Below, piece by piece: positions 30,134-37,958 of a stretch of DNA of 64,000 nt (positions are counted from its first letter, which is position 1; the number at the start of each line of letters is the position of its first letter). Made by a program: the position numbers and the translations under genes. The notes under the pieces were generated by a model. It worked only from the letters and a program-made list of their open reading frames with translations. It was not told the DNA's origin and made no database searches. The stretch comes from Dyella_B sp035503745 (GTDB lineage Bacteria; Pseudomonadota; Gammaproteobacteria; Xanthomonadales; Rhodanobacteraceae), in NCBI RefSeq assembly GCF_035503745.1, contig NZ_DATJTC010000009.1, positions 8,309-72,308 on the forward strand, in the 5' to 3' direction.

Positions 30134-30208
30134 GGGCGGTTAGCTCAGCGGTAGAGCACTGCCTTCACACGGCAGGTGTCACAAGTTCGATCCTTGTACC
30201 GCCCACCA
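30134..30208 (+). tRNA. tRNA-Val (anticodon CAC)
   Basis: 75-base cloverleaf. Acceptor stem GGGCGGT pairs with ACCGCCC; the CCA end is encoded (30206-30208). The D arm contains AGCTCAGCGGTAGAGC. The anticodon stem CTGCC/GGCAG holds the loop TTCACAC, giving anticodon CAC (reads GTG). The T arm is ACAAG-TTCGATC-CTTGT. It has its own promoter and terminator. No integrase or duplicated 3' end was seen nearby. Confidence 0.97.
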
Positions 30209-30272
30209 TTAAAATCAAATACATACGCTTTCGCCAGGTGTACGGGAAAGCGATAGTACGGAAGAAATAAGG

Positions 30273-30301
30273 AAAACCGCCCTCTCAGGGGCGGTTTTTT
30301 T
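30273..30301 (+). terminator. Intrinsic terminator after tRNA-Val
   Basis: A 7-bp stem ACCGCCC/GGGCGGT, extendable through flanking A/T pairs, with a 6-base loop and a run of seven T, 65 bases after the tRNA. Confidence 0.9.
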
Positions 30302-30418
30302 GTTCTGAATTCAGCTCGTTTGGCTGCTCGCCATCCTTTGGCCGCAATGACCAGTCGGATCGATGCGACGCCCATGCCAACTAATTCGGATGCCAGTTCA
30401 AACCTCATATCTACAGAG

Positions 30419-30697
30419 CTAGCTCTCAAAGGACTTTAAACGAGCTTTAAGTCTAGCAATCTCGGCCAGTAGTATCGGGATATCTTGTCTAGCGTTGGCG
30501 ATGAAATCCTGATCCTCCTTCGTAGCACCAGAAAGCTCAATGTCATTTCCACGAGCACGCTCTGCCCCGGTCATAATGAAGCTAGATCCACAGGAGTGAT
30601 CACGCCCCTCAATGTACGACCGCCAAGAACCAGCGGTTGCCTTCTCACATCTAAGAGCAATAGCTTTTAACTTTATGTCGTCAACCTCTTCATGCAT
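30419..30697 (-). CDS. Conserved small protein, unknown function
   Basis: 92 residues, soluble and acidic, with a C-terminal amphipathic coiled coil (ILLAEIARLKARLKSF). Fixed-looking blocks such as YIEGRDHSCGSSFI, RGNDIEL and DQDFIANARQDIP resemble a short protein family I have seen in bacterial and phage genomes, without a known function. AAGGAG lies seven bases before the ATG, which supports translation. It is the first gene after the tRNA-Val terminator, on the opposite strand, in DNA clearly poorer in G+C than the flanks. Accessory or phage-derived origin is possible but not shown. Confidence 0.75.
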   Translation of the reverse strand: MHEEVDDIKLKAIALRCEKATAGSWRSYIEGRDHSCGSSFIMTGAERARGNDIELSGATKEDQDFIANARQDIPILLAEIARLKARLKSFES

Positions 30698-31057
30698 ATG
30701 ACGGCTCCTTCATTCAGTGACCCGCATCTGGATGGGCGTCTAGCCTGCCCGCCATCCCGGCAACGAAATGGCGCCGCTTATCCTCAATGCCCCGGGCTTG
30801 GACTGCTATGGGAATCGCGAGCACTTCCAACTTATGATCGATAAACTACGTGCGAGCAAAGCGCCGCGTGCGCGAGGTGCACGAAGAAGTCCGCTGCCAC
30901 CATCCAATTCAATCACCTTACCATTTGCAGCAGAACCTGCCCCCATGCACGGGGCCATGCAGGCGTAGACGTGACTGGGTTGAATCGGTAAAGCAAAACG
31001 TGGGGATACCTCAGCACCAGATTGAGTTACCCTGGACTACGTGTTCTCTGGTGAATA
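30698..31057. other. Intergenic stretch in the AT-richer region
   Basis: About 360 bases with no supported gene. A 66-residue plus-strand frame from 30768 lacks a ribosome binding site and does not look like a protein. No repeats or RNA structures stood out. Confidence 0.4.
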
Positions 31058-31663
31058 TCAATACGTCGGACACGATCCCTTAATAACCATCTGCGGCGCA
31101 CCGCCACCTCTGTAAAGCAAGATGACGGGCTGCCCACCCGAGCTCATGCCACGGTAAATGCCATACAGACCGGCAGGCGATACAGACACTGCGGTGGATG
31201 TGGTGCGCATCACGTAGTGATATCCGATGCGAGTCGTATAGACATTGGTTACGACCCTTGGGCCCGTGTCGCGACTTAGGCCTTCGGTTATATGTATATG
31301 GAGCCCATCACTTATGGCCTGCAACTCCTCACTGGTCGTTGCTCTAAGCGTGACGCCCGCCGCCAGCGGGTTGTGTTCGTCGATCAATTGATACGTGCCG
31401 GCGCCGTTGGCGCGGACTTCGACGGAAAGGCCGCGGCCATTAAAGCCGTCGCTGAAGCAGCCGACAAAATTGCTTGAGCCAGGGGCATCCACGTGGGTGG
31501 CTTGCACGTTCGCGCCCTCGCAGGGCGTGTCCTGATACGTAACGGCACCAGCCTTGATGCATTTATAGATATCCGCCCGGGCACTAACGGGTAGCAAGGC
31601 GGCCAGCAGCAAAAGTATGGCGAAACACATCTGGCTCCAGCCAGATCGAGTCGTTGAACCCAC
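31058..31663 (-). CDS. Secreted DUF4124-domain protein
   Basis: 201 residues from a GTG start. The signal peptide is basic then strongly hydrophobic (SQMCFAILLLLAALLPVSARA) with cleavage near ARA|DI. The mature N-terminus IYKCIKAGAVTYQDTPCEG is the DUF4124 pattern (Tyr-Lys-Cys ... Tyr-x-Asp-x-Pro-Cys) common in small xanthomonad periplasmic proteins; the rest (about 140 residues) is unfamiliar and Thr/Gly-rich. An open frame runs to 31927, but its extension is not protein-like. GTG 31663 has AGGGGG upstream and gives the better signal; ATG 31630 would remove the basic part. Function unknown. Confidence 0.7.
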   Translation of the reverse strand: MGSTTRSGWSQMCFAILLLLAALLPVSARADIYKCIKAGAVTYQDTPCEGANVQATHVDAPGSSNFVGCFSDGFNGRGLSVEVRANGAGTYQLIDEHNPLAAGVTLRATTSEELQAISDGLHIHITEGLSRDTGPRVVTNVYTTRIGYHYVMRTTSTAVSVSPAGLYGIYRGMSSGGQPVILLYRGGGAPQMVIKGSCPTY

Positions 31664-32243
31664 GACGTGCCCCCTGTGGCAACGGATGGCGCAGCTGTCT
31701 GGCTGCGTCGCCTGGATGTCCAGACTGATGTTTAAGCTATCAAGCAAAGGTTGTTGATCGCAATAGTGGGAAGCGCTCGATTGCAAAGAACATGGCCCAT
31801 GGGTTACCACCCATATTGACCAAGTGTAGGCTTTACTCGATCTTGCACCTGGGTCGTTAAGCACTCGTCGGGGATTGGCCTTTTGAGCCTTCGTTGCAGT
31901 CGCTTCGGCGATTATGCCTCTTGCCACCCGATGTACTTGATGATGTATCGGCGCAAAAGGGATGGTGATCTGACCTGAAAAAACTGGTCCAGATCAGTTG
32001 TTCATCAACGATGACCAGGGAGATTTGGACCATACCGGCGAGTCTCCGTATGCCTTGATGCCATAGTTGATCCGTGGCGCTACTCTAAGAAGTATCCAAT
32101 GGCCATTAAGGCCGGCACGACACCAGCATGCGGGCAGCAACCGAGCACGGCCAATCCATCGCCCATCGCGATGTCTTTTTAGAGAGTGAAACGCAAAGCG
32201 CCCTTCTGGACGAAGGGACACCGAACTGCCCGCCGCGTGCCGG
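31664..32243. other. Intergenic stretch with a hairpin
   Basis: About 580 bases between the DUF4124 gene and the response regulator gene. I found no supported gene. It holds an inverted repeat at 31966-31996 (TGATCTG/CAGATCA plus ACC/GGT, loop rich in A). Confidence 0.4.
31966..31996. repeat. Inverted repeat, possible IS-end relic
   Basis: TGATCTG-ACC pairs with GGT-c-CAGATCA around a TGAAAAAACT loop, giving a 7+3 bp stem with one bulge. The sequence style recalls the terminal repeats of some IS3-family elements, but no transposase remains, so this may be an isolated relic or just a hairpin. Confidence 0.3.
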
Positions 32244-32594
32244 TCAAGCGTAACCGGTGATCGCCGCGAGCAGCGCTTTTTTATCGAATGGCTTGGCCAG
32301 ATAGGTCATCCACGAGGCCATCCCATCTGCGGGTGGTTCGGCGCTGCCGGACATCACGACCATCGGGCATTCGAGGCCGTCCTGGTGCAAGGCGACGCCC
32401 ATCTCGATGCCGTTCATCCGGTCGTTCAAATCCAGGTCGGTCAAGACCACCCCGATATCCGCGCGCACCGACGCCACTTGCATGGCTTGCTCGGTGCTAT
32501 TGGCGGCGACGACCTCGTAACCGGCGTCCTCAAGTATGTACGCGGTGGATTCGAGGACATCTCGGTTGTCCTCAACGAGCAGAACAGTCTTCAT
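32244..32594 (-). CDS. Single-domain response regulator (CheY-like receiver)
   Basis: 116 residues forming only a receiver domain. The acidic pair Glu8/Asp9 (LLVEDN), phospho-acceptor Asp53 (VLTDLDL), a Ser in VVMSGSAE and the conserved Lys101-Pro (YLAKPF) are all present, so it should be phosphorylated. There is no output domain. GAGG five bases before ATG supports the start. No histidine kinase is adjacent, so it is an orphan that may act as a phosphate shuttle or through protein contact. It lies in the AT-richer stretch after tRNA-Val. Confidence 0.92.
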   Translation of the reverse strand: MKTVLLVEDNRDVLESTAYILEDAGYEVVAANSTEQAMQVASVRADIGVVLTDLDLNDRMNGIEMGVALHQDGLECPMVVMSGSAEPPADGMASWMTYLAKPFDKKALLAAITGYA

Positions 32595-32845
32595 GCCATC
32601 CTCACTCGAAACTGGCCAGTCCCGGCCATTTGCGCAAAGTTATTGAGCCATGGCCCAATGGAATATGAACGCAGGCCGATGGCACGATTCGCAAGAACGC
32701 ACCATGCCCAGGCATGTGTGAAGCCCAGGTCAACGGTGTAACGGGCCCAGCCACCTTATTTTGATGTGACCGTCCGCGGCAGGCCTTGCTTCCTCTTGGC
32801 TAGGCAAAGAGAAAGCAAGGAACTGGCCATGACGTCGCTGCGAAA

Positions 32846-33079
32846 TCAGTGCCCTGCAGCTGTCGAGGACGATGCCGGCGCGGTGCTCGGCTTAGCCGGC
32901 GAGGCCGCCGTATTCGCCGGAGCCGGCGCCGTCGCGGCAGGAGCCGCTGCGGTATGCGCGGCGGGGGGAGTTGCCGTGCTGGACGACGGCGGGTTGCCCC
33001 CGCTTTCCGACGAATTCTGGCAACCACCAAGGGCCAGCCCGACGCACGCGATTGCAATACCAAGGGTTGTGCGATTCAT
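32846..33079 (-). CDS. Small low-complexity lipoprotein
   Basis: 77 residues. The N-terminus is a lipoprotein signal with lipobox GLALGGCQ (Cys20), then an Ala/Pro/Thr/Ser tail of about 57 residues with no charged core. A perfect AGGAGGA sits six bases before ATG, so it is surely translated. Tails like this usually extend a lipid anchor through the periplasm, but no family is recognised. It is transcribed alone. Confidence 0.75.
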   Translation of the reverse strand: MNRTTLGIAIACVGLALGGCQNSSESGGNPPSSSTATPPAAHTAAAPAATAPAPANTAASPAKPSTAPASSSTAAGH

Positions 33080-33362
33080 GAAATTCCTCCTGACGTGAGA
33101 ACCGAATCTTTCGCGTCATGCCAACCGGGTTTGCGGTCATCCGACCAGACGCCGCACGAGCATGAACGACCGCATGTCTTCAACAGCTCAATACCCCATT
33201 GCCATTCACTTGTATGCAAGGCTTTGTGCAATGCTTGTCAATGTTTTGTTCTTCTGAGCTAACAAAACCGCACAGCTCCTGCCGCCATCATTGAACAAGC
33301 AGCTAACTGAACGCCACCCGTCGGCAGTATGGCTTTTTAATGGCCCGTACTTTATGACAGCG

Positions 33363-34844
33363 CTAGTCCCGTGCCTGGATGCGCATGCCACGCGGTGTCA
33401 GCCACCATTCCACCCCTTCGAACACCCCCTGCACGATCAGCGCCAGCACCGCGGCGGGGATGGCGCCCTCAAGAATCAGGCCGATGTCGTCCAGGCGGAT
33501 ACCTGTCACGATCGGCTGGCCATACCCGCCGGCACCGATCAGCGCCCCCAGGGTGGCCGTGCCCACATTGATGACCGCGGCCGTTTTGACCCCCGCTAGG
33601 ATGGAGCGCATGGCCATTGGCAGTTCCACCCGGCGCAGCCGTACCCCGCGGGGCAAGCCCAGCGCCGCCGCCGACTCGCGTAGATCTGGAGGGATGCCGG
33701 TGAGGCCGGCATAGGTGTTACGCACGATCGGCAACAAGCTGTACAGAAACAGCGCGGCAATCGCCGGCCAGCTGCCGATGCCGAACAGGGGGATCATGAA
33801 AACGAACATGGCCAGCGACGGAATGGTCTGCAGCACTCCGCTGGCGGCGATGATTGCCTGCCCCAGCCGCCTGGACCTCGCCGACAGCACGCCCAATGGA
33901 ACGGCCAGCAGCAGCGCGGCGGTCAGCGAGATCAGTACCAGCCGCACATGCTCCAGCGTGCGCTGCAGCAGCCGCGATACCAGGCCCGCCCCATCTGCAT
34001 CCGCGGGTACGCCAAGAAAATTCGCCGCGACCACGGTTTCTTTTTCGCCATGCAACTTGACCTGCGCATTCATCTGCCGCATCGCCTCTTCGTCGATACG
34101 GCCGGACAGTTTGTTTAGCACATCCACGAATGCGGGAGCGCTCTTGTCCAAGGCAAGCCGGTACAGAAACACCGCCTCGTAATGGGGAAAGTAATGCCGG
34201 TCATCGGCAAGTACGCGCAAGTGATAGTAGGGAATGTCGGCATCGGTACTGTAAAGGTCAACCGCATCGACGACGTTGCTTTCCAATGCACGATAGGCAA
34301 GCGCGTGGTCCAGTCCGCGCACCTGTGTCTGCGTTAACGCATAACGCTGACGCAATCCGGGCCAGCCGTCCGTGCGATCCATGAATTCGTTGGAAAAACC
34401 AAAGCGTAGATCGGGGTGCCCAACCAGATCGGATATCCGCGCAATGCCCAGTTGCGCGGCGCGATCCTCGCGCATGCCGATCGCATAGGTGTCGTTGAAG
34501 CCCAGCGAATCGGTGATGCCGATGCCTAGCGGCCTGAGGGCGGCGCGCAAGGTGGGAATGTCCGCATCGGGCGATACATTCTTCAGCAACTCGTGCGTGA
34601 TCGTGCCGGTGTATTCGGGGTATGCGTCGATATCGCCATGTTCGAGCGCACTCCACAGGATGCTGGTGCCGCCCAATTCGCGCTTGTGCGTCGCGGGGAT
34701 GTTTGCCTGCCGCGCGGCCAGGCGCGCCATTTCCCCCAGGATCACCGACTCGGTGAACACCTTGGAGCCGATCCGCACGGGCGTGGCCGACAGGCTGGGC
34801 GGCAACAGCAGGCATATAAACAACAGAGTCCAGCAACGCTTCAT
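33363..34844 (-). CDS. Quaternary-amine-type ABC importer: substrate-binding domain fused to permease
   Basis: 493 residues. Residues 1-20 are a signal peptide or anchor; about 20-290 form an OpuAC/YehZ-type binding domain (VRIGSKVFTESVILGEM, DAYPEYTGT, VDLYSTDADI); about 300-490 form a BPD permease with five or so helices and an EAA loop (PPDLRESAAALGLPRG). Binding domains of this class take glycine betaine, choline, carnitine or ergothioneine. The start at 34844 overlaps the stop of the ATPase gene (ATGA), so the upstream open extension is not used. Binding domain first and permease second is the reverse of the better-known OpuA/EgtU-type fusions. The exact ligand cannot be read from the sequence. 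Confidence 0.88.
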   Translation of the reverse strand: MKRCWTLLFICLLLPPSLSATPVRIGSKVFTESVILGEMARLAARQANIPATHKRELGGTSILWSALEHGDIDAYPEYTGTITHELLKNVSPDADIPTLRAALRPLGIGITDSLGFNDTYAIGMREDRAAQLGIARISDLVGHPDLRFGFSNEFMDRTDGWPGLRQRYALTQTQVRGLDHALAYRALESNVVDAVDLYSTDADIPYYHLRVLADDRHYFPHYEAVFLYRLALDKSAPAFVDVLNKLSGRIDEEAMRQMNAQVKLHGEKETVVAANFLGVPADADGAGLVSRLLQRTLEHVRLVLISLTAALLLAVPLGVLSARSRRLGQAIIAASGVLQTIPSLAMFVFMIPLFGIGSWPAIAALFLYSLLPIVRNTYAGLTGIPPDLRESAAALGLPRGVRLRRVELPMAMRSILAGVKTAAVINVGTATLGALIGAGGYGQPIVTGIRLDDIGLILEGAIPAAVLALIVQGVFEGVEWWLTPRGMRIQARD

Positions 34845-35611
34845 CGCGGCGCATCCTGCAAGGTTCGCTGTGCCTGGACGAATTGCGTCACGAAGGGTTC
34901 GGCAGGATGCCTGCGCAAATCCTCCAGGCGGCCATCTTGCACCACCTTGCCGTTGCGCAGCAGCACCATGCGTTGGGCAAGCCATGCCGCTTCGGCCAGA
35001 TCGTGCGTCACTACGATCACGGTTTTGCCCAGTTGTTCGAAGATGTACTTGAGTTCGTCCTGCAGCTCGTGGCGAACGATCGGATCGAGCGCCCCCAGCG
35101 GCTCGTCCAGCAGCAAGGCATCGGGGTTGAGCATCAGGCCGCGCATCAAGGCTACGCGCTGACGCTGGCCGCCGGAGAGTTCGGCCGGATAGCGCTGCAA
35201 CAGGCCCGGCGACAGATGCGTCAGCGCCGCAAGCTCCTCGGCGCGCTGTCGGATACGCTCGCGACTCCATCCCAGATGGTGCGGCAGCAGCGCCAGATTA
35301 CCCAGCGCGGTCAGATGCGGAAATAAACCGCCGTCCTGGATCACATAGCCAACGCGCCGTCGCAGCGCCAGCACCTGGTCGCGCCGCAGGGCGCACCCAT
35401 CTGCTTTCACCTCGCCCCGGTCGGGCCACTCAAGCCCCAGCAGCAAGCGCAGCAGGGTGGATTTGCCCGAACCACTGCTGCCGATCAGGGCCGTCGTGCT
35501 GCCGGCGGGAAAGCCTAGCGAGACCTCATCCACCACCGTCACGTTGCCGTAGCGCTTGCACACGCGGTCGAGCGTAAAGGCTTCGGGCGAGCCGGGGCTG
35601 GAGATGGACAT
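34841..35611 (-). CDS. ABC transporter ATPase, ProV/OpuCA-like without CBS domains
   Basis: 256-residue nucleotide-binding subunit of the importer encoded by the overlapping downstream gene. Walker A is GSSGSGKST (residues 44-52), the signature LSGGQ is 145-149, Walker B ends ALLLDEP with Glu170, and the switch His is 203. ProV/OpuCA proteins usually carry C-terminal CBS domains that sense ionic strength; this one stops after the ATPase core, so osmotic gating by CBS is absent. The ribosome binding site is weak. It is divergent from the FUSC gene across about 110 bases. Confidence 0.93.
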   Translation of the reverse strand: MSISSPGSPEAFTLDRVCKRYGNVTVVDEVSLGFPAGSTTALIGSSGSGKSTLLRLLLGLEWPDRGEVKADGCALRRDQVLALRRRVGYVIQDGGLFPHLTALGNLALLPHHLGWSRERIRQRAEELAALTHLSPGLLQRYPAELSGGQRQRVALMRGLMLNPDALLLDEPLGALDPIVRHELQDELKYIFEQLGKTVIVVTHDLAEAAWLAQRMVLLRNGKVVQDGRLEDLRRHPAEPFVTQFVQAQRTLQDAPR

Positions 35612-35723
35612 TCCGGGTTCGCAGCGAAAGGGATGGAAGTGAATCTATCTCATACCGAAGTCCCAACGCGGCAAACGGCACGAAAAAGTGGCATCATTGT
35701 GCAACGCACCATAAGCCCACCCC

Positions 35724-37889
35724 ATGCCTTCCCGCCCTGCCATCGACCATTACTGGCGCCGCCTGCGCGGCTCGGACCGGTTCGCCGAATGCCTGCGCGT
35801 GCTGCTGGCACTGAGCGGAGTGATCGGCTACTGCATGCTGACACAGCGGGAGCCGGCGATGATTTCGGCGATGCTGGGCGTCATCGCCTGCGCGTTGGCG
35901 GAAACGGAAGATCACTGGCGCAGCCGCTTGGCCACCCTGCTCGTCACCCTGATCTGCTTTGCGGCCGTTGCATTCGTCGTGGAATGGCTACAGCCCTATC
36001 CACCGGCCTTCGCTGTGGCGTTGCCGTGCATGACGTTTGTGCTGGTGATGCTGGGCGCCATCAGCGCCCGTTACGCGACCATTGCCGGCGGCACATTGAT
36101 CCTTGCCGTCTACACCATGATCGGCGCCGACCAGCCGCAAGCCATCCATGCCGATACATGGAACGCCACGATGCAGATGCTCGCGGGCGCGGCATGGTAC
36201 GGCGCGCTGTCGCTGCTATGGAGCGCCCTGTCGCCACAGCTTGCCGTACGGCATGCGCTGGCCCGCGTATTCGATACGCTCGCCCACTACATGGAAAGCA
36301 AGGCCGCGCTGTTTACGCCTGTGCATGGCGTGGATCGCGAAGCGCTGTCGCTCGCACTGGCAATGCGCAACGAAAGCGTGGTGGAAGCGCTCAACGACAC
36401 GCGCGCCATGCTGATCGACCGCATCGGCATGCGCCGGCCGCGTGGCGCGACCGCGGCGCACCTGCAGCTTTATTTCCTGGCGCAGGACATCCACGAGCGC
36501 ATCAGCTCCTCGCACTATCCGTACGCCGCGCTGGCCGAAGCGTTCTATCACAGCGACGTATTGTTCCGTTGCGAACACCTGTTGCGACTGCAGGCGCAGC
36601 AATGCCGTTCTCACGCGCAGGCCCTGCGCCTACACACCGCGCCCGCCGGCGAAACCGACATGCGCGCGGCGCAACGGGATTTGCGCGCCTCGATCGAAGC
36701 ACTCCGCCACGATTGTCCACCGCCGTCGGACATGTTGCTTCGCTCGCTGGATGCGCTGCTGCGCAATATCGCGGCCATCCAGGCGCTGCTGGAAAACCAG
36801 GCGCCGCCCATGACGCCCGTGGAAAGCGAGGATCAGGCGCTACAAGACCCCGGGCCGCAGTCGTTGCGCCAGGCATGGGAACGCATCGCCATTCAGTTGA
36901 CGCCGCGCTCATCGCGATTCCGGCATGCCCTTCGCCTCGCCCTGGCACTGACGTTCGGCTACGGCCTGCTGCATCTGGCACCGATGCAGCACGGCTACTG
37001 GATTCTGCTGACTACCTTGCTGGTCTGCCAACCCAGTTACGGGGCCACGCGGCTGCGCATGCTGCAACGGATCGGCGGCACGCTGGCGGGCGTGGTCCTG
37101 GGCTGGGCGACGTTGCGCCTGCTACCGACCGCGCCCTGGCAATGGGGGTTGATCGTGCTGTCGGCCGTGCTGTTCTTCGGCGCACGCCTGCGCCGTTACA
37201 CGATCGCCACGGCGGCAATCACCCTGTTCGTGGTGTTGTGCTTCAACCAGGCCGGCAACGGCTACGAGGTGATGTGGCCGCGCCTGCTCGATACGCTGAT
37301 CGGCGCCGCCATCGCCGCGCTGTCGATCTACCTGGTCATGCCCGACTGGCAGGGCCGTCGGCTGGACCATGTATTGGCCAACACCATGCACACCGACGCG
37401 CGCTATCTGCAGCAGATCATCGCGCAATACATGCAAGGCAAACGCGATGACCTGACCTATCGCATCGCGCGCCGCGACGCGCACAACGCCGATGCTGCGC
37501 TGAGCGGGCTGCTCGCCAACATGCTGCGCGAGCCGGGACGACAACGCCGGGGCAACGAGGATCTTCTTCGTTTCCTGACCATCGCGCACACGATGCTGGG
37601 ACATATTTCCGCACTGGGCGCGCATCGGCAGACGATCGGCGACTTGCACGCTCGCGACGCCGTCACGCTGGCCGGCAACCTCACGGTGACCAAGCTCCAG
37701 CAGTTGGCCGACGCGCTGGCGGCCAACAGCGCCGCTTCGCCCACCGACAATGACGCGGAACAAAGCATGGCACCGGCAGCCAACGGCGTCGAAAGCGAAA
37801 CGGCACGACTGATCCTGGGCCAGCTGGCGCTGATCCTGGCCCATCGCGACCGGCTGGTTGCCGTGGTGCACGACATCCGCGCCGGCTGA
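35724..37889 (+). CDS. FUSC-family inner-membrane protein, YccS-like
   Basis: 721 residues with two blocks of membrane helices (about 25-165 and 395-525), each followed by a long cytoplasmic helical region: the YccS/YhfK layout. Typical stretches are TQREPAMISAMLGVIACALAETEDHW at the start of the first block (shown in part by MISAMLGVIACALAE) and HGYWILLTTLLVCQPSYGAT in the second. The family includes aromatic acid exporters (AaeB) and proteins of unknown cargo; no adaptor gene is linked here, so export of aromatic compounds is only a possibility. Confidence 0.88.
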   Translation: MPSRPAIDHYWRRLRGSDRFAECLRVLLALSGVIGYCMLTQREPAMISAMLGVIACALAETEDHWRSRLATLLVTLICFAAVAFVVEWLQPYPPAFAVALPCMTFVLVMLGAISARYATIAGGTLILAVYTMIGADQPQAIHADTWNATMQMLAGAAWYGALSLLWSALSPQLAVRHALARVFDTLAHYMESKAALFTPVHGVDREALSLALAMRNESVVEALNDTRAMLIDRIGMRRPRGATAAHLQLYFLAQDIHERISSSHYPYAALAEAFYHSDVLFRCEHLLRLQAQQCRSHAQALRLHTAPAGETDMRAAQRDLRASIEALRHDCPPPSDMLLRSLDALLRNIAAIQALLENQAPPMTPVESEDQALQDPGPQSLRQAWERIAIQLTPRSSRFRHALRLALALTFGYGLLHLAPMQHGYWILLTTLLVCQPSYGATRLRMLQRIGGTLAGVVLGWATLRLLPTAPWQWGLIVLSAVLFFGARLRRYTIATAAITLFVVLCFNQAGNGYEVMWPRLLDTLIGAAIAALSIYLVMPDWQGRRLDHVLANTMHTDARYLQQIIAQYMQGKRDDLTYRIARRDAHNADAALSGLLANMLREPGRQRRGNEDLLRFLTIAHTMLGHISALGAHRQTIGDLHARDAVTLAGNLTVTKLQQLADALAANSAASPTDNDAEQSMAPAANGVESETARLILGQLALILAHRDRLVAVVHDIRAG

Positions 37890-37958
37890 CCGCGGCCGTC
37901 GGCGTACGCGTCGCTCACGACGACGCGCAGCCCTCCCACCCCGCGCTGGCGCGTCATC

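Noticed and set aside
30145..30429. 94-codon minus frame across tRNA-Val and its terminator
   Set aside because: Overlaps a clear tRNA gene and terminator.
30768..30968. Possible 66-residue gene in the AT-richer region
   Set aside because: No ribosome binding site and no coding character.
33213..33241. Promoter for the small lipoprotein with TTGACA at 33236-33241 (minus strand)
   Set aside because: The -35 is perfect, but the hexamer at 17 bases matches the -10 consensus poorly.
35633..37450. Plus-strand frame of 605 codons in another phase of the FUSC gene
   Set aside because: Arg/Ala/Pro-rich shadow without membrane helices; the YccS-type frame is the coding one.
37907..37927. CGCGTCG/CGACGCG hairpin between the convergent FUSC and OFA genes as a terminator
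   Set aside because: The stem is real but no T-run lies on either side; it may be incidental in GC-rich DNA.
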